A stretch of DNA of 5,383 nt. It comes from Dokdonella sp. GTDB lineage: Bacteria > Pseudomonadota > Gammaproteobacteria > Xanthomonadales > Rhodanobacteraceae. The notes beneath the pieces were generated by a model. That model was not told the origin of the DNA, did not search any database, and saw only the letters and a list, made by a program, of their open reading frames with translations. The stretch covers positions 1 through 5,383 of the forward strand of contig JASLGB010000388.1 in assembly GCA_030150315.1 (NCBI GenBank), written 5' to 3'. The translations under genes were made by a program, and so were the position numbers. This document shows, in pieces, positions 1-5,383 of the stretch (positions are counted from its first letter, which is position 1; each line of letters begins with the position of its first letter).

Positions 1-723
1 GTCTTCGCCGCGGTAGCTGGCGAGGTTCTGGAGATAGGTCTTGCGCGTGGAATCGGAGTACAGCGCCGGGCGCTCGGTGCGGCCGTGGAAGGCGCCCTTG
101 ACGGCGAGGCGCTTGACCACGCGGCCGGCATGGCGCGCACCCGGATCGGTCATCAGCTTGGCGTTGACGTCGACGACGCGCGAGGCCAGCGAGACGGATT
201 CGGAGCCGGAGTTCAGGCACATGAAACGCGCATACGGGCAGCCTTCCTTGCGCGTGTGGCCGATCTCCTTGCGGAGCGCCTGGCCGAAACGCAGCTGCGA
301 CAGGTTCGGCGTCATGATGTTGGCCATCACCTGCGGACGCGACATCACGCCGAGGATCGCCTTCGGCGCGTGGCCGAGGCCGAGCATGCCGTAGCCGCCG
401 GCGTCGTGGATGACCGCGCCCTTCAGCGTGACGATCCACGGGCCGTGCGCGGCCAGTGCGACATACGGGTTGATGCCGTCGTCGGGGTAGAAATTCACGA
501 AGTCGGACTGGGCGCGAAGGATCTGTTCCTCTTCATCCAGATGCAGGAAATCGGACATGCACGAACGCAGCGCGAGATGGGCGGCGTAGGCCTCGTCGAT
601 CGCCTCCGGCAGTGCCGGGTCGGCGGTGAGGAAGCGCTCGATGGACGCGTCGTCGAGACCGCGCGTGCGCACGGCGCCATCGAACTCGCGCATTTCCTTG
701 AGTTTGGTCAGCATCGGATTCAT
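1..723 (-). CDS. Class-III PLP-dependent aminotransferase, N-terminal part (partial)
   Basis: The reading frame starts at ATG 723-721 and stays open for 241 codons to the left edge, so the C-terminal half is outside the window. A clean AGGAG (731-735, minus strand) sits 7 bases before this ATG, which supports it over the in-frame Met4. The protein begins MNPMLTKLKEMREFDG. Residues 171-176 are NSGSES, matching the class-III (ornithine/acetylornithine/GABA type) segment that binds the PLP phosphate. Residues 211-216 are AFHGRT, the usual downstream F-H-G-R-T motif that contacts the cofactor ring. The glycine-rich stretch DAGGYGMLGLGH (107-118) matches the D-x-x-G-G-x-x-x-x-x-G-H region before them. 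The Schiff-base lysine would lie off-window. Such enzymes move an amino group from an amino acid or amine to a 2-oxo acid in the cytoplasm. An N-terminal extension of about 90 residues precedes the usual fold, and the substrate cannot be named. Family assignment is firm; specificity is unknown. Confidence 0.9.
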   Translation of the reverse strand, partial: MNPMLTKLKEMREFDGAVRTRGLDDASIERFLTADPALPEAIDEAYAAHLALRSCMSDFLHLDEEEQILRAQSDFVNFYPDDGINPYVALAAHGPWIVTLKGAVIHDAGGYGMLGLGHAPKAILGVMSRPQVMANIMTPNLSQLRFGQALRKEIGHTRKEGCPYARFMCLNSGSESVSLASRVVDVNAKLMTDPGARHAGRVVKRLAVKGAFHGRTERPALYSDSTRKTYLQNLASYRGED

Positions 724-730
724 GGGGGAT

Positions 731-735
731 CTCCT
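731..735 (-). promoter_or_regulatory. Ribosome binding site of the aminotransferase
   Basis: The minus strand reads AGGAG here, 7 bases before the ATG at 723-721. This is near-ideal Shine-Dalgarno sequence and spacing, and it fixes the start codon. Confidence 0.8.
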
Positions 736-744
736 GAAACGACT

Positions 745-772
745 GTGCCCGCTCCCGGAAAGGCGCGGGCAC
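745..772 (-). promoter_or_regulatory. Perfect 8-bp hairpin in the aminotransferase leader
   Basis: GTGCCCGC (745-752) and GCGGGCAC (765-772) are exact reverse complements around a 12-base loop. In the aminotransferase transcript the stem would end about 9 bases before the AGGAG site. No U-run follows it, so it does not look like an intrinsic terminator. It could influence translation or mRNA stability or bind a regulator, but stems this GC-rich also arise by chance in such DNA. Confidence 0.4.
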
Positions 773-787
773 TGGGCGTGAAGCCTT

Positions 788-818
788 GATCGGAATGGGA
801 AAAATGATCATTCCAATC
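788..818. promoter_or_regulatory. Imperfect inverted repeat, candidate operator of the aminotransferase
   Basis: GATCGGAATG (788-797) and CATTCCAATC (809-818) are reverse complements at 9 of 10 positions around an 11-base AT-rich spacer. A perfect 10-bp palindrome, AATGATCATT (803-812), overlaps the right arm. The arm centres are 21 bp apart, or two helix turns, as expected for a dimeric regulator on one DNA face. The element lies 65-95 bases before the aminotransferase start, in the only clearly AT-rich spot of the region, so it probably belongs to that gene's promoter. The regulator is not known; Lrp/AsnC- or LysR-type proteins are possible, and no regulator of that kind is in the window. 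Confidence 0.45.
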
Positions 819-821
819 TAG
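816..821 (-). promoter_or_regulatory. Possible -10 element of the aminotransferase promoter
   Basis: The minus strand reads TGC-TAGATT, resembling an extended -10 (TGn plus four of six matches to TATAAT). No good -35 is visible 16-18 bases upstream. A start site about 7 bases downstream would place the 788-818 inverted repeat over the first transcribed bases, a typical repressor position. This is tentative. Confidence 0.25.
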
Positions 822-857
822 CACGAATGGGCATGCGGCGACATCCGGCGCCGGTGT

Positions 858-887
858 ATGACGGCTGTCATGCGTGACGGTTGATGC
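858..887 (+). promoter_or_regulatory. Tandem operator candidate for the response regulator
   Basis: ATGAC-ggct-GTCAT (858-871) is a 5-bp-arm inverted repeat. A degenerate second copy, GTGAC-ggtt-GATGC (874-887), follows with its centre 16 bp away; the core TGACGGyTG is directly repeated at 859-867 and 875-883. Short TGAC/GTCA-type arms around a 4-base centre resemble sites of NarL/LuxR-type dimeric response regulators, the class encoded at 3912-4511. The tandem ends about 43 bases before the likely transcription start of the ABC operon, suitable for an activator. Binding by that regulator is an inference from motif type, location and the self-regulating behaviour of related systems. Confidence 0.45.
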
Positions 888-917
888 TTGATCCTGCACG
901 GGTTTCGTGCGGCCTCC

Positions 918-923
918 TAGAGT
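918..923 (+). promoter_or_regulatory. Possible -10 element of the ABC/two-component operon
   Basis: TAGAGT matches TATAAT at four of six positions and would give a start near 930, followed by a short leader containing AAGGA at 941-945. The bases 17 upstream (895-900, CTGCAC) do not resemble a -35, which would suit a promoter dependent on an activator bound at 858-887. The call is weak on sequence alone. Confidence 0.3.
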
Positions 924-940
924 GGTTCCATTCCGAAACG

Positions 941-945
941 AAGGA
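941..945 (+). promoter_or_regulatory. Ribosome binding site of the ABC ATPase gene
   Basis: AAGGA lies 8 bases before the ATG at 954, a good Shine-Dalgarno match that supports this start over the other ATG and GTG codons nearby. Confidence 0.7.
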
Positions 946-953
946 TTGGTTCC

Positions 954-1841
954 ATGCAGGCGGCAGTGGCGGAACTCGAACACGCAACCCATCGCTACGG
1001 GCCGGTGCTGGCGCTCGATGGCGTCGATCTGGCCGTGCAACCCGGCGAACTGCTGGCCCTGCTCGGGCCGAACGGCGCCGGCAAGAGCACGGCGATTTCC
1101 CTGTGGCTTGGCCTGGCGCGGGCAGACGCCGGCAGCGTCCGCCTGTTCGGCGAAGCGCCGCAGGCGTTGAGCGCGCGGCGGCGCATCGGCGTCATGCTGC
1201 AAAGCGCAGGATTGCCGGAAACGCTCAAGGTGCGTGAATTGCTCGCGCAGACGCGCGCCGCCTATCCGAGTCCGTTCGCCACCGGCGATTGCATGCGCAT
1301 GGCCGGTCTCGACGGGCTCATGGATCGGCGCTACGGCCAGCTGTCCGGCGGCCAGCAGCGGCGCGTGCAGTTTGCGATGGCGATCTGCGGCCGGCCGCAG
1401 TTGCTGTTTCTGGATGAACCGACCGTCGGCCTCGATACCGAGGCGCGCGCCGGCTTGTGGGACACGATCCGCGGTCTGGTCGCAGCGGGCTGTGCGGTAG
1501 TGCTGACCACGCATTATCTGGAGGAAGTCGAGGCGCTGGCCGATCGCGTTGCCGTGCTCGTTCACGGGCGCGTGGTTGCCGACGGCGGCATGGCGCAGAT
1601 CCGCGCGCGCGTGGCGCGCAAGCGCATCCGCTGCGTCAGCGAACTCGACGCCGATCGTGTCGGCGTGTGGACGGAAGTGCGCAGCGTCAGCCGCAACGGT
1701 GACCGCATCGAGATCGTCACCGAGACGGCCGAGGCCGTCGTGCGCCGGCTGCTGCTTGAGGACGCGACGCTGACCGAGCTGGAAGTACAGCGCGCCGGCC
1801 TTGCCGAAGCCTTCGTCGAAATCACCCGCGCCGCGGCCTGA
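954..1841 (+). CDS. ABC transporter ATP-binding protein (ABC-2 exporter, CcmA/NatA-like)
   Basis: This 295-residue protein is the cytoplasmic ATPase of an exporter. All nucleotide-binding motifs are intact: Walker A GPNGAGKST (38-46), Q-loop Gln83, signature LSGGQ (130-134), Walker B LLFLDE (150-155) with catalytic Glu155, D-loop GLD (159-161) and switch His187 in TTHYLEE. Residues about 215-295 form a C-terminal extension like the DUF4162-type tail of drug and antibiotic exporter ATPases. There is no membrane segment, so it must pair with the permease that begins 28 bases after its stop. Length and motif order fit the family of YvfR, LnrL and NatA. It is the first gene of the rightward operon and would be the main target of the regulator encoded downstream. 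Substrate is unknown; membrane-active lipids or antibiotics, or Na+, are exported by relatives. The family call is secure. Confidence 0.96.
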   Translation: MQAAVAELEHATHRYGPVLALDGVDLAVQPGELLALLGPNGAGKSTAISLWLGLARADAGSVRLFGEAPQALSARRRIGVMLQSAGLPETLKVRELLAQTRAAYPSPFATGDCMRMAGLDGLMDRRYGQLSGGQQRRVQFAMAICGRPQLLFLDEPTVGLDTEARAGLWDTIRGLVAAGCAVVLTTHYLEEVEALADRVAVLVHGRVVADGGMAQIRARVARKRIRCVSELDADRVGVWTEVRSVSRNGDRIEIVTETAEAVVRRLLLEDATLTELEVQRAGLAEAFVEITRAAA

Positions 1842-1869
1842 CCGCGCGCCTCGCCTGGAACCCAATGCG

Positions 1870-2652
1870 ATGAATGGCGCTACTTCCCCGATTGATCCGC
1901 CCTACAGCGCGCTGCGCTGCTATCTGCTGGAAGCACGACACGAATTCCTGCGCCTGCTGCGGACGCCGATGTTCTGCATTCCGACCCTGCTGTTCCCGGG
2001 CATGTTCTATCTGCTGTTCGGCGTGCTGCTGAACCGCGGCAAGGCCGGCGGCGGCATCGATCCAGCGGCCTACATGCTGGCCGGCTACTGCGTGTTCGGC
2101 GTGATGGCGCCGGGCCTGTTCGGCTTTGGCGTGGCGGTGGCGCTCGATCGCGACAGCGGCTGGCTGCGCCTGCGCCGCGCCTTGCCGATGCCTGCGGGCG
2201 CCTACCTCGTCGCCAAGCTGTTCATGGCCATGCTGTTCGCGGCACTGGTCACGGTGGTGCTGGCGAGCATCGCCATCGTGTTCGGCGGCGTGCGCCTGCC
2301 GCTGTCGTCGTGGCTGTGGCTGTTTATCGTGGACGTGGTCGGCGTGGTGCCGTTCTGCGCTATCGGCCTGTGCATCGGCAGCTTCGTCGGCGGACAGGCG
2401 GCGCCGGCCATCGCCAACCTGATCTATCTGCCGATGTCATTCCTGTCGGGGCTGTGGATACCGATGATGATGCTGCCGGCTTTCCTGAAGTCGATTGCGC
2501 CGCTGTGGCCGGCGTGGCATCTCGGGCAACTCGCGCTGGCCGCGGTCGGCCAGCCATCCAGCGGCGCGATCGCACAGCACCTGATTGCGCTGGGCTTGTT
2601 CACGGCGATTTTCCTCGCGCTGGCCCGTCGCGGCCTCGCGCGGGATTGTTGA
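1870..2652 (+). CDS. ABC-2 type transporter permease
   Basis: This 260-residue, strongly hydrophobic protein is the membrane subunit for the preceding ATPase. I use ATG 1870; the frame is open further upstream to a TTG at 1801, but that start would overlap the ATPase gene and add a charged, proline-rich stretch. The ribosome site is poor (TGGAA about 9 bases upstream), so translation may depend on ribosomes ending at 1841. The layout is typical ABC-2: an amphipathic N-terminal helix with EARHEFLRLLR (21-31), TM1 around 34-54, TM2 around 68-91, a charged loop LDRDSGWLRLRRALPMP (92-108), then TM3 near 113-138, TM4 near 148-171, TM5 near 179-200 and a last helix near 236-253. The LPMSFLSGLWIP segment (187-198) is a family hallmark. 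Two half-transporters would be expected to dimerise. The fold is clear; the substrate is not. It resembles YvfS in gene context. Confidence 0.93.
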   Translation: MNGATSPIDPPYSALRCYLLEARHEFLRLLRTPMFCIPTLLFPGMFYLLFGVLLNRGKAGGGIDPAAYMLAGYCVFGVMAPGLFGFGVAVALDRDSGWLRLRRALPMPAGAYLVAKLFMAMLFAALVTVVLASIAIVFGGVRLPLSSWLWLFIVDVVGVVPFCAIGLCIGSFVGGQAAPAIANLIYLPMSFLSGLWIPMMMLPAFLKSIAPLWPAWHLGQLALAAVGQPSSGAIAQHLIALGLFTAIFLALARRGLARDC

Positions 2653-2690
2653 TGTATCCGTTTGCGGATGGGCGTACGGTGGCGCGATGA
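2652..2690 (+). CDS. Possible 12-codon coupling mini-ORF
   Basis: The permease stop overlaps a new start (TGATG, 2650-2654). That start opens a frame for MYPFADGRTVAR, whose TGA at 2688-2690 overlaps the kinase start (ATGA, 2687-2690). A ribosome could thus be passed from permease to kinase through two stop/start overlaps. No strong ribosome site precedes either ATG. It may be a translated spacer or chance; no peptide function is implied. Confidence 0.25.
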   Translation: MYPFADGRTVAR

Positions 2691-3847
2691 AGTCGATCCG
2701 ATCCCGCTTGGCCGGCCTGCGGCAGCGCCTGCTGCCAGGGGGCGACGACGAAAGCAGCGAGGCGCTGTGGAGCCTGCTGTATCTGGGCTTCCTGTTCGTC
2801 AACTGGAGCGGCCAGTTGCTGGAAGTCTGGCTGGCAGCGACCCTGGCCAGCATCGTCGTCTTCGTGCCGCTGTTCATCGCCGCGCTGCGCCAGCGGCCCC
2901 TGCTGCGCTTCCGCTATGTCGCCGCGATCGCGGCGATCGACTACGCGCTGATGCTGGTCAACGTCGCTGCCAACACCTATCTGATCTACGCCGCGGCGTG
3001 CCTGCCGTACACCGGTTTGGCGCTGCGCCGTTCGATCGGCCTGATCCTTGTCGGCCTGGCGCTGCAGGCGCTGGAGCTGTACCTCGTCGGCGTGCCGCTG
3101 AGGTTCGTTCCGTTCGTCGGCGCGATCACGGCGGTGATCGCGATCGCGGTGTGCGCCGCCAATCACCACGGGCGCGAGAAACGCCTGCGCCAGGCGGAAC
3201 TGAAGCTCAGCCACGACGAGGTGCGCCGTCTGGGCGCGCTGGCAGAGCGCGAGCGCATCGGCCGCGACCTGCACGATCTGCTCGGCCACACGCTGTCGCT
3301 GATCACGCTGAAGTCGGAGCTGGCGGCCAAATTGTTCGAGCGCGACCCACAGGCAGCACGGCGCGAGATGGTCGAAGTCGAGCGCGTCGCGCGCGACGCG
3401 TTGGCGCAGGTACGGCGCGCGGTCAGCGGCATCCGCGCCGCGGGACTGGGTGCCGAGCTGGCCTCGGCGCGCCTGCTGCTCGAATCCTGCGGCGTGCGGA
3501 TGGACTACCGGCTTGCCGCGGTCGTGCTGCCGCCGGGGCTGGAAACGGTGTTTGCACTGGTCGTGCGCGAAGCGGTGACCAATATCCAGCGCCATGCACA
3601 GGCCAGCGCCGTGCGCGTCGAGTTGACGGCCGATCCGGGCGAGGCGGCACTGCGCATCGAGGACGATGGCCGCGGCGGCTCGATCGAGCCGGGCAACGGT
3701 CTGAGCGGAATGCGCGAGCGCCTGCGTGCGCTCGGCGGCCGGCTCGACATAAGGTCGCAGCGCGGGCAGGGCACCGTGCTGGTCGCGGTGCTGCCATTGC
3801 CGCCCGAGGCGCTGGCCGAGACGGCCCTGCGCACGGCGACGCGCTGA
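2687..3847 (+). CDS. DesK-family (HisKA_3) membrane sensor histidine kinase
   Basis: This 386-residue protein would sense a membrane or envelope signal and phosphorylate the regulator encoded next. I choose ATG 2687, which leaves 34 residues of unlikely upstream frame inside the permease gene. Residues 27-158 hold five or six hydrophobic segments with almost no extracytoplasmic loops, as in DesK, so the input is probably within the bilayer. A charged signalling helix (about 162-190) leads to the H-box ERERIGRDLHDLLGH, with phosphoacceptor His196 and the DxxxH phosphatase motif Asp197-His201. The HATPase domain has N-box REAVTNIQRHA (Asn299), G1 box DDGRGG (326-331) and G2 box GNGLSGM (336-342). 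Length is close to the 370 or so usual for DesK kinases, and all catalytic motifs are intact. Relatives by context are YvfT and LnrJ. The inducing signal is unknown; a compound exported by the neighbouring transporter, or a change in membrane order, is plausible. Confidence 0.95.
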   Translation: MKSIRSRLAGLRQRLLPGGDDESSEALWSLLYLGFLFVNWSGQLLEVWLAATLASIVVFVPLFIAALRQRPLLRFRYVAAIAAIDYALMLVNVAANTYLIYAAACLPYTGLALRRSIGLILVGLALQALELYLVGVPLRFVPFVGAITAVIAIAVCAANHHGREKRLRQAELKLSHDEVRRLGALAERERIGRDLHDLLGHTLSLITLKSELAAKLFERDPQAARREMVEVERVARDALAQVRRAVSGIRAAGLGAELASARLLLESCGVRMDYRLAAVVLPPGLETVFALVVREAVTNIQRHAQASAVRVELTADPGEAALRIEDDGRGGSIEPGNGLSGMRERLRALGGRLDIRSQRGQGTVLVAVLPLPPEALAETALRTATR

Positions 3848-3873
3848 GCTCGCCCGTGGCAAGTCCGGCGCGC

Positions 3874-3879
3874 TACAGT
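3874..3879 (+). promoter_or_regulatory. Weak internal promoter-like -10 before the regulator gene
   Basis: TACAGT in GCTACAGTC resembles TATAAT at four of six positions, about 33 bases before the regulator start. It lies in the 64-base kinase-regulator gap, the largest gap inside the operon. No -35 is recognisable at the right distance. It might give extra regulator transcription, but the support is thin. Confidence 0.15.
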
Positions 3880-3911
3880 CGCGCGTTTCCCGAGCCGGAA
3901 TCGTTCCCGTG

Positions 3912-4511
3912 ATGCGTGTGCTCCTGGCCGAAGACCAGGCGATGGTGCGCGGCGCCTTGTCCGCGCTGCTCGGCCTTGAATCGGATATCGACGTGGTCGG
4001 CACGGCCGCCGACGGCGAGGAGGCGTGGCGGCTTCTGCAATCGCTCAAGCCCGACCTGCTTGTGACCGACATCGAGATGCCCGGGCTGACCGGGCTCGAA
4101 CTTGCGCAGCGCGTGCAGCGCCACGAACTGCCGTGCAAGGTCGTCATCGTGACCACGTTTGCGCGCGCCGGCTTCCTGCGTCGTGCGCTTGATGCCGGCG
4201 TCGGCGGTTATCTGCTCAAGGATGCGCCGGCCGAGCAGCTGGCAGAAGCGCTGCGCAAGGTGCATCGCGGCGGCCGCGCGATCGATCCGCAGCTGGCGCT
4301 GGAGGCATGGACCGAAGCGGATCCGCTGAACGACCGCGAGCGGCAGGTGCTGCGCCTGGCCGGGGAAGGCCTGAGCGCCACCGAGATCGCGCAGCGCCTG
4401 AATCTGTCGCACGGCACCGTGCGCAATTACCTGTCCGAGGCGATCGGCAAGCTCGGAGTCGGCAACCGCATCGAGGCCTATCGTCTCGCACGCCAGAAAG
4501 GCTGGCTTTGA
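3912..4511 (+). CDS. NarL/DesR-type response regulator
   Basis: This 199-residue DNA-binding regulator is the partner of the upstream kinase. The receiver domain (1-118) has acidic pocket Glu7-Asp8, phosphoacceptor Asp53 in VTDIEMPG, Thr81 in VTTFAR and conserved Lys103 in LLKD. The LuxR/GerE helix-turn-helix domain (138-199) contains LNDRERQVLRLAGEGLSATE, then GTVRNYLSEAIGKL and the ending ARQKGW-L typical of DesR-like proteins. ATG 3912 is preceded directly by an in-frame GTG (3909), so the start could shift by one codon; no strong ribosome site is visible. Phosphorylation should promote dimerisation and DNA binding. The expected target is the divergent region before 954, where a tandem TGAC/GTCA site lies. 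Its stop overlaps the next start (TGATG), implying translational coupling to the DUF3142 gene. Confidence 0.96.
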   Translation: MRVLLAEDQAMVRGALSALLGLESDIDVVGTAADGEEAWRLLQSLKPDLLVTDIEMPGLTGLELAQRVQRHELPCKVVIVTTFARAGFLRRALDAGVGGYLLKDAPAEQLAEALRKVHRGGRAIDPQLALEAWTEADPLNDRERQVLRLAGEGLSATEIAQRLNLSHGTVRNYLSEAIGKLGVGNRIEAYRLARQKGWL

Positions 4512-5383
4512 TGCCAATGCGTGCCGCTCTGCTGTGCTGGCTGCTGCTTGCAGGCGCGCTGCTGGACGCTGCGCCGTTGCCTGATGCCTATGTCTGGCAG
4601 CGGCAATGGACGCCCGCGTTGCGCCGCGCGCTGGTCGACAGCCGCGACCTCTTTGGCGGCGTGCGCGTGCTGGTGGCCCAATCCGGTCGCGGCGGCCAAT
4701 GGGTCGAGACGCAGGCCGATCCGGCGGCGTTCGATGGCGATGCGCGCGAGCGCATTGCGGTGATCCGCTACGACGGCGCGGGGGAGCCGCCCGAAGTCGA
4801 GGAACTGGCGGAACGGCTGGACGGCCTGCTCGCCCGCTGGCGCGCACACGGAAGGCCGTTCGCGGCGGTCGAGATCGACTACGACTGCGGCACGGCCCGC
4901 CTCGCCGACTACGCCGAGCGCCTGCGCGCACTGCGCACGCGCTTGCCGGCGGAGGTGCGGCTGTCGCTGACCGCGCTGCCGGCGTGGCTTTCTGCGACGG
5001 CGCTCGACGACCTGCTGGCGGCGGCTGACGAGGCCGTGCTGCAGGTGCATGCCGTGCAGGATCCGCAGCGCGGCCTGTTCGACCCGGCGCTGGCCGAACG
5101 CTGGACGCGCGCATTTGCCGCGCGCAGCGACAAGCCGTTCCGCATCGCGCTGCCGGCCTATGGCTCGCGCGTCCACTTCGATGCGCGCGGCCGCGCGGTC
5201 GCCGTCGAAAGCGAAGCCGTGCTGGAGGACGCCATGGGCGAGGGCGCGCGTGAACTGTCGGCCGATCCGCACGCCGTGGTGGCGCTGCTCCGGCGCCTCG
5301 ACGGAACGATGCCGGCGCATTGGCGCGGCGTGGTCTGGTTTCGCCTTCCGGTGGCCGGTGACCAGCGTGCATGGACGCTGGTC
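4511..5383 (+). CDS. DUF3142-type exported protein (partial, C-terminus off-window)
   Basis: ATG 4511 overlaps the regulator stop (TGATG) and has AGAAAGG (4495-4501) 9 bases upstream; the frame is open for 291 codons to the right edge. Residues 4-21 are a short basic start plus hydrophobic run, followed by DAAPLPDAY, which looks like a signal peptide cut near Ala20 or Ala21; there is no lipobox cysteine. The mature part starts YVWQRQWTPALR, then shows VEIDYDCGTARLADYAERLR (120-139) and LSLTALPAWL (151-160), later VLQVHAVQDP and FRIALPAYGS. I recognise these as the pattern of the DUF3142 family, from memory and not from a search. The acidic strand Glu121-x-Asp123-x-Asp125, followed by more strand-like segments, resembles TIM-barrel glycosidases such as GH18, so a carbohydrate-related role in the periplasm is conceivable but unproven. 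Location directly after a DesK/DesR pair suggests co-expression with the exporter. Confidence 0.8.
   Translation, partial: MPMRAALLCWLLLAGALLDAAPLPDAYVWQRQWTPALRRALVDSRDLFGGVRVLVAQSGRGGQWVETQADPAAFDGDARERIAVIRYDGAGEPPEVEELAERLDGLLARWRAHGRPFAAVEIDYDCGTARLADYAERLRALRTRLPAEVRLSLTALPAWLSATALDDLLAAADEAVLQVHAVQDPQRGLFDPALAERWTRAFAARSDKPFRIALPAYGSRVHFDARGRAVAVESEAVLEDAMGEGARELSADPHAVVALLRRLDGTMPAHWRGVVWFRLPVAGDQRAWTLV

Noticed and set aside
85..789. Open frame of 234 codons on the plus strand opposite the aminotransferase
   Set aside because: It is His/Arg/Val-rich without family features; the minus-strand frame has the aminotransferase motifs and a good ribosome site.
845..854. Perfect palindrome CCGGCGCCGG
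   Set aside because: Pure GC palindromes of this length are frequent in such GC-rich DNA; no second copy or spacing pattern supports a function.
896..910. Short hairpin GCACG-ggttt-CGTGC between the operator and the -10
   Set aside because: Only five base pairs and probably upstream of the transcription start, so unlikely to exist as RNA; not distinguishable from chance.
923..955. Direct repeat TGGTTCCAT at 923-931 and 947-955
   Set aside because: Nine bases repeated 24 apart, with the second copy overlapping the start codon; no symmetry or further copies, so probably coincidence.
720..1865. Open frame of 381 codons on the minus strand opposite the ABC ATPase and the intergenic region
   Set aside because: It lacks recognisable motifs, would run through both regulatory sites, and is antisense to a gene with complete Walker and signature motifs.
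2662..3912. Open frame of 416 codons on the plus strand in another phase over the kinase
   Set aside because: The protein is an Arg/Ala/Gly-rich shadow; the overlapping kinase frame has all H, N and G boxes in order.
2600..4156. Open frame of 518 codons on the minus strand opposite the kinase
   Set aside because: It spans the permease end, the whole kinase and the regulator start, shows only Gln/Arg/Ala-rich sequence and lies antisense to intact catalytic motifs.
3873..5372. Open frame of 499 codons on the minus strand opposite the regulator and DUF3142 genes
   Set aside because: Its translation is an Arg/Ala/Pro-rich low-complexity string with no motif, typical of a shadow frame in high-GC DNA. 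The plus-strand genes there have clear family motifs and ribosome sites.

Overview
The window is about two-thirds GC, with dense, short-spaced genes and strong third-position GC bias. Together with the protein sequences this suggests a high-GC gammaproteobacterium of the Xanthomonadales type (Lysobacteraceae or Rhodanobacteraceae). That placement is an inference from protein style, since no rRNA or other marker gene is present. No RNA gene, CRISPR array, insertion sequence or phage gene was found.

Layout. Positions 1-723 hold the N-terminal half of a class-III (PLP-dependent) aminotransferase on the minus strand, cut by the left edge. Positions 724-953 form a divergent intergenic region of 230 bases, which carries the regulatory sites: an AT-rich imperfect inverted repeat and a leader hairpin on the aminotransferase side, and a tandem TGAC/GTCA-type operator candidate on the side of the rightward genes. 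From 954 to the right edge, five genes in a row read on the plus strand: an ABC ATPase, an ABC-2 permease, a DesK-family sensor histidine kinase, a DesR/NarL-type response regulator and, overlapping the regulator stop, a DUF3142-type exported protein cut by the right edge.

How the genes fit together. ATPase and permease would form an ABC-2 exporter, and kinase plus regulator a membrane-sensing two-component system. The same gene set is known in Bacillus subtilis as yvfRS-yvfTU and as the linearmycin-responsive lnrJK with lnrLMN, where the regulator switches on its own exporter. By analogy, the kinase here may sense a membrane-active compound or a membrane change, and the regulator may activate the promoter before 954 through the tandem operator at 858-887. 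The substrate and signal cannot be read from the sequence. The coupled DUF3142 gene is the least explained part of the locus: it has an apparent signal peptide and an acidic E-x-D-x-D strand reminiscent of TIM-barrel glycosidases. The aminotransferase is divergently transcribed and looks metabolically unrelated.

Nothing here is convincingly a wholly new system. The most novel aspects are the linkage of the DUF3142 protein to a DesK/DesR-ABC module and the architecture of the shared control region.
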